From an uncultured Bacteroidota bacterium (GTDB lineage Bacteria > Bacteroidota > Bacteroidia > Chitinophagales > Chitinophagaceae): 15,147 nucleotides of DNA. The first letter of the stretch is position 1; every line of letters begins with the position of its first letter. Shown piece by piece: positions 12,570 to 15,147 of this stretch. The DNA lies in assembly GCA_946479615.1 (NCBI GenBank), contig CAMLGR010000116.1:1-15147 (forward strand). The letters run 5' to 3'. The position numbers and the translations under genes are program-made. Below the pieces are notes generated by a model that worked only from the letters and a program-made list of their open reading frames with translations, was not told the origin of the DNA and ran no database searches.

Positions 12570-15147
12570 CGTTAATGTCACACTCATCAATCCTATGACA
12601 ACATCATTGGCGATTGCTTTCACCATGATACTTTTTAATTCTTTCTTCGGATCCAGAGCAAGATCCAGTACCGTCGCCGCACCACCATCTATACCCCTGT
12701 TTGAAAATCCCCTGATCGTAGTAAAATCCTTAAACTCCCTTGTATCAATCCCCGGTTTCAAATACACCCGCAATGGCTTCGGCCCACCAGTCGTAAATGC
12801 AAATCCATCTTCATAATAATCCTGCTCGATCGGCCACCAGGTCTCCGGGTTTTCCAACTTCAGGATCGATTCCGATCCATCCTTATACGTAATCACTACT
12901 TCCCCATTGACGAAACGGCTCTGCATAGGGTTGGTAGAACCCGCCATTAAAAACCAGGCATGCGATGCTTTTCCCGCCAACGGAATACGGACCGAATCGG
13001 GATAATTATCCCATTGAGATGTAAAGACAATATTCTTCTGATCCATTACCGATGGTGTGGCAAATGGAATGCCCTCCGTAGTAACGATCTCATTTTTTTC
13101 TCCGGCCCGTTTACGCAAACCTGAATCATCAATCACTGCATTCGTCAACGGATAAGCCCAGTTGCCAATTCCCTGCGTTGGCAATTGCAAAGTAGGAACC
13201 GCCGGTCGCGGGGACAGGTATTCATTCTTAAATATATTCGTTACCTGGTCATTATAATAGGGTAACAGGTCGATCTTTTCATACCTGCTATTACTATCGT
13301 TTTGTGTAGTAGTAATTGCTTGCTTTTGTTTTACCAATATATCTACCGGCTCCCACCAGGTAAATGAACCTTGTTTTACTTTTATAAAAATAGTTTTATC
13401 TCCTGCGGTCGTACTCGTAATGCCTGAAATTGCATGCGCTGATCTCTGAATAGTTCCCAATGCCTGTTGAGGATCGTAGCTTGACAGCATGGTCACGGTT
13501 TTACCAGTAATGGCTAGTTTTTGTTTTGCTGTAACAACCGAATCATATACCAACCCACTTATTTCCTTTCCTTGCCATTCAATAAGAACAGCATATTCAC
13601 CCTGGGCCGGTAAACTGATCTCGATAACCGGTTTACCTACCAATATGCCAGCCGCTCTCCAATTTATTTGTCTCCCATTCAGCGTAACAGCGGCAACTCC
13701 ATCCCTGTAAGCCGGCACTATTAATTTTACGTGTAGTATTTTCCGGAATGACTGGCTGATAAAGTATTGATCAACCAACCCGCTTCTTGAAAAATCAAAT
13801 TTGATATCAGGTGTTTCCAGCTTTGCATATTTCCAGGCAGCAGGAAACCCGGGTTCGATAGTCAGTGTATCATGCAATGCATCCGGCTGAATACCAAATA
13901 AACCCTCCACCAGTGAACGACCCGCCATACCAATACCATCGGCAAAATCACGGTACAATTCACCACGTATCGCATCATAAAATGAAAGCTGTTCAAAGTT
14001 GCCGGGCGATGAACTCAGATACATCGTCTCCATGATCGTACTGCGCCATAAATGAAAGGCTGCTTCCGTTCTTCCTCCCTCCCAGTAAGCTAATGCCGTA
14101 TGAAGATTCTCGGCCATAGCTACATTGTTCAACGACCATGTATAGGGTTGCCAGTTGGAAGTACTGAGTAAATACAGGTTATTCTCATCCAGTCCTTTTG
14201 CCAGTACAGGAATATGCGGAATATGAAGATCGATATAACGAAGTGAACGATACGCCTTAAAAGCATCGGGCACTTTGGAATCGAGCGCGTGATAGATCGT
14301 CCATACCGCCGCAGCCGGATGCAGCAGTTGTTTTCCCAACAGGTCTTTATACTCTGCATACCAGCCTTCTTTCGGCAACCATAATTTGTTATTGATAGCC
14401 GTCAATATCTTCGCGGCTTCCTTTTCGTAGGGTGCAGGATCTTCACCGATCAATACAGTTAAAGCTGCTGCTGTTTTATTTGCCCTGTAATTATAGGCTG
14501 ATGAATGGGTAACACCACCGCCGCTATACTGTAATGCATCACTGGCCCAGATAGCCGCATAAGAATCATACAATCCATCGCCATCTGCATCAAAGTTTCT
14601 TTTTTCCCAGGCAAGGTGCCGTTGCAGCAGGGGCCACATTTTTCTTACATACGCCGTATCGCCATTCCAGTTAAAATGATTCAGCAACTGGTCGATAAAT
14701 ACCAGGTTCATATCATAATGGTGCGGCCTGAAATCACCATTAGGATTTCTTGAAATGTAACCACTGCTGAATAAAGAAGTACCTAATTTCTCCTGTTGCC
14801 TGCCCAGGTGCAAAGCCGTATCAGCTACTACCGACCCGGTCAATGGAGTAGTCAGTTGTGACAACGCATAACTATTAAAATGTTTCTGCGCACGATCATG
14901 CCAGCCCAATACATCCGCTACATACGCGCCACGCCATCCATTAAGCCGCATCCGCCAGGCAATGGCACCATGCATAAAAGAAGGATCTTCCCACACCGCA
15001 TCGGCTGCTATACTTAAAGCACCGCCAATGGTATTGATATATGGATCAGGTGTAGTTACTTTTATTCTTCCCGCCAGCTGCGAACGCGTTTGTTCAGCAG
15101 CATCAAAAATACCCGGCAGGTCATTATAAACAGTTGTTTTATCCGCC
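12564..15147 (-). CDS. Large (alpha/alpha)-toroid glycosidase-like protein, probably DUF4450; 5' part beyond the window
   Basis: The frame is open from the window edge to the TGA at 12564-12566, giving about 860 visible residues. The true start lies beyond the window; the GTG at 14994-14996 is an internal Val codon. The visible part opens with an alpha/alpha-toroid, including WEDPSFMHG (14970-14996), GWRGAY, then DADGDGLYDSY (from 14591 down) and an IW.SD...GGG.THSSAYNY stretch (14487-14552). This pattern is common in toroid glycosidases of the GH63/GH65/GH78/GH95 type. A beta-sandwich follows, with EPGFPAAW-type residues as in those families. The last 200 residues form a further beta-rich region (GIGNWAYPL and beyond). 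I recall this arrangement from DUF4450 proteins in Bacteroidota polysaccharide loci, but cannot confirm it here. The acidic residues around DADGDG and the Glu/Asp-rich clefts make catalysis plausible. Substrate unknown; an alpha-rhamnoside or another pectic linkage would fit the neighbours. Its last Arg codon and stop lie in a palindrome. Confidence 0.8.
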   Translation of the reverse strand, partial: ADKTTVYNDLPGIFDAAEQTRSQLAGRIKVTTPDPYINTIGGALSIAADAVWEDPSFMHGAIAWRMRLNGWRGAYVADVLGWHDRAQKHFNSYALSQLTTPLTGSVVADTALHLGRQQEKLGTSLFSSGYISRNPNGDFRPHHYDMNLVFIDQLLNHFNWNGDTAYVRKMWPLLQRHLAWEKRNFDADGDGLYDSYAAIWASDALQYSGGGVTHSSAYNYRANKTAAALTVLIGEDPAPYEKEAAKILTAINNKLWLPKEGWYAEYKDLLGKQLLHPAAAVWTIYHALDSKVPDAFKAYRSLRYIDLHIPHIPVLAKGLDENNLYLLSTSNWQPYTWSLNNVAMAENLHTALAYWEGGRTEAAFHLWRSTIMETMYLSSSPGNFEQLSFYDAIRGELYRDFADGIGMAGRSLVEGLFGIQPDALHDTLTIEPGFPAAWKYAKLETPDIKFDFSRSGLVDQYFISQSFRKILHVKLIVPAYRDGVAAVTLNGRQINWRAAGILVGKPVIEISLPAQGEYAVLIEWQGKEISGLVYDSVVTAKQKLAITGKTVTMLSSYDPQQALGTIQRSAHAISGITSTTAGDKTIFIKVKQGSFTWWEPVDILVKQKQAITTTQNDSNSRYEKIDLLPYYNDQVTNIFKNEYLSPRPAVPTLQLPTQGIGNWAYPLTNAVIDDSGLRKRAGEKNEIVTTEGIPFATPSVMDQKNIVFTSQWDNYPDSVRIPLAGKASHAWFLMAGSTNPMQSRFVNGEVVITYKDGSESILKLENPETWWPIEQDYYEDGFAFTTGGPKPLRVYLKPGIDTREFKDFTTIRGFSNRGIDGGAATVLDLALDPKKELKSIMVKAIANDVVIGLMSVTLTR

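Noticed and set aside
12994..14996. Translation start of the toroid protein at 14996
   Set aside because: The codon is GTG, and the frame continues upstream with protein-like sequence to the window edge, so the start lies outside.

Overview
The window is a block of carbohydrate-degradation genes from a Bacteroidota bacterium, most likely a member of the Chitinophagaceae (Chitinophaga/Niastella-like). This rests on the enzyme mix, the AT-leaning composition, the Bacteroidota-type signal peptides and the abundance of short intergenic palindromes; the family-level placement is inference. All recognisable genes lie on the minus strand, so transcription runs from high to low coordinates. The antisense open frames are shadows of these genes.

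In transcription order: (1) the 3' part of a large (alpha/alpha)-toroid glycosidase-like protein that I think carries DUF4450 (12564 to beyond 15147); (2) a GH43 glycosidase (11482-12414); (3) a GH28 polygalacturonase/rhamnogalacturonan hydrolase-type enzyme (9864-11294); (4) a PL11 rhamnogalacturonan lyase (7961-9853); (5) an SGNH/GDSL rhamnogalacturonan acetylesterase-type protein (7182-7964); (6) a GH105 unsaturated rhamnogalacturonyl hydrolase lipoprotein (5998-7137); (7) a GH2 glycosidase whose C-terminal binding-type domain is now in another frame (3460-5970 plus 3051-3554); (8) an S1 arylsulfatase-type sulfatase (1593-3023); (9) the 5' part of a GH31 glycosidase (1-1257, running off the edge).

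The PL11, acetylesterase, GH105 and GH28 set is the classic toolkit for the rhamnogalacturonan I backbone of pectin: deacetylate, cleave, remove the unsaturated galacturonyl end, and hydrolyse GalA-Rha bonds. GH2, GH43, GH31 and possibly the toroid protein would trim side chains. No SusC/SusD pair or regulator is visible, so this is probably the enzyme arm of a larger polysaccharide utilisation locus. The central genes from GH28 to the sulfatase are tightly packed (gaps of 10 to 44 bases and one 4-base ATGA overlap). The outer genes are separated by 149, 187 and 335 bases.

Those three wider gaps are each filled with palindromic or inverted-repeat DNA, of three different families. In each case the stop codon of the upstream gene lies inside the repeat. 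The gap at 1258-1592 holds two tandem copies of a unit of about 147 bases bordered by ACCTTATAGGT-type inverted ends. The gap at 11295-11481 holds a long inverted repeat with a TTGTCTGAACC core. The gap at 12415-12563 holds five copies of an AGGTGNNACCT palindrome. Two coding oddities complete the picture: the frame break in GH2, and a GC-rich 15-base tandem repeat that enters the GH31 catalytic domain at the left edge. I found no tRNA, rRNA, CRISPR array, transposase or convincing promoter consensus in the gaps.
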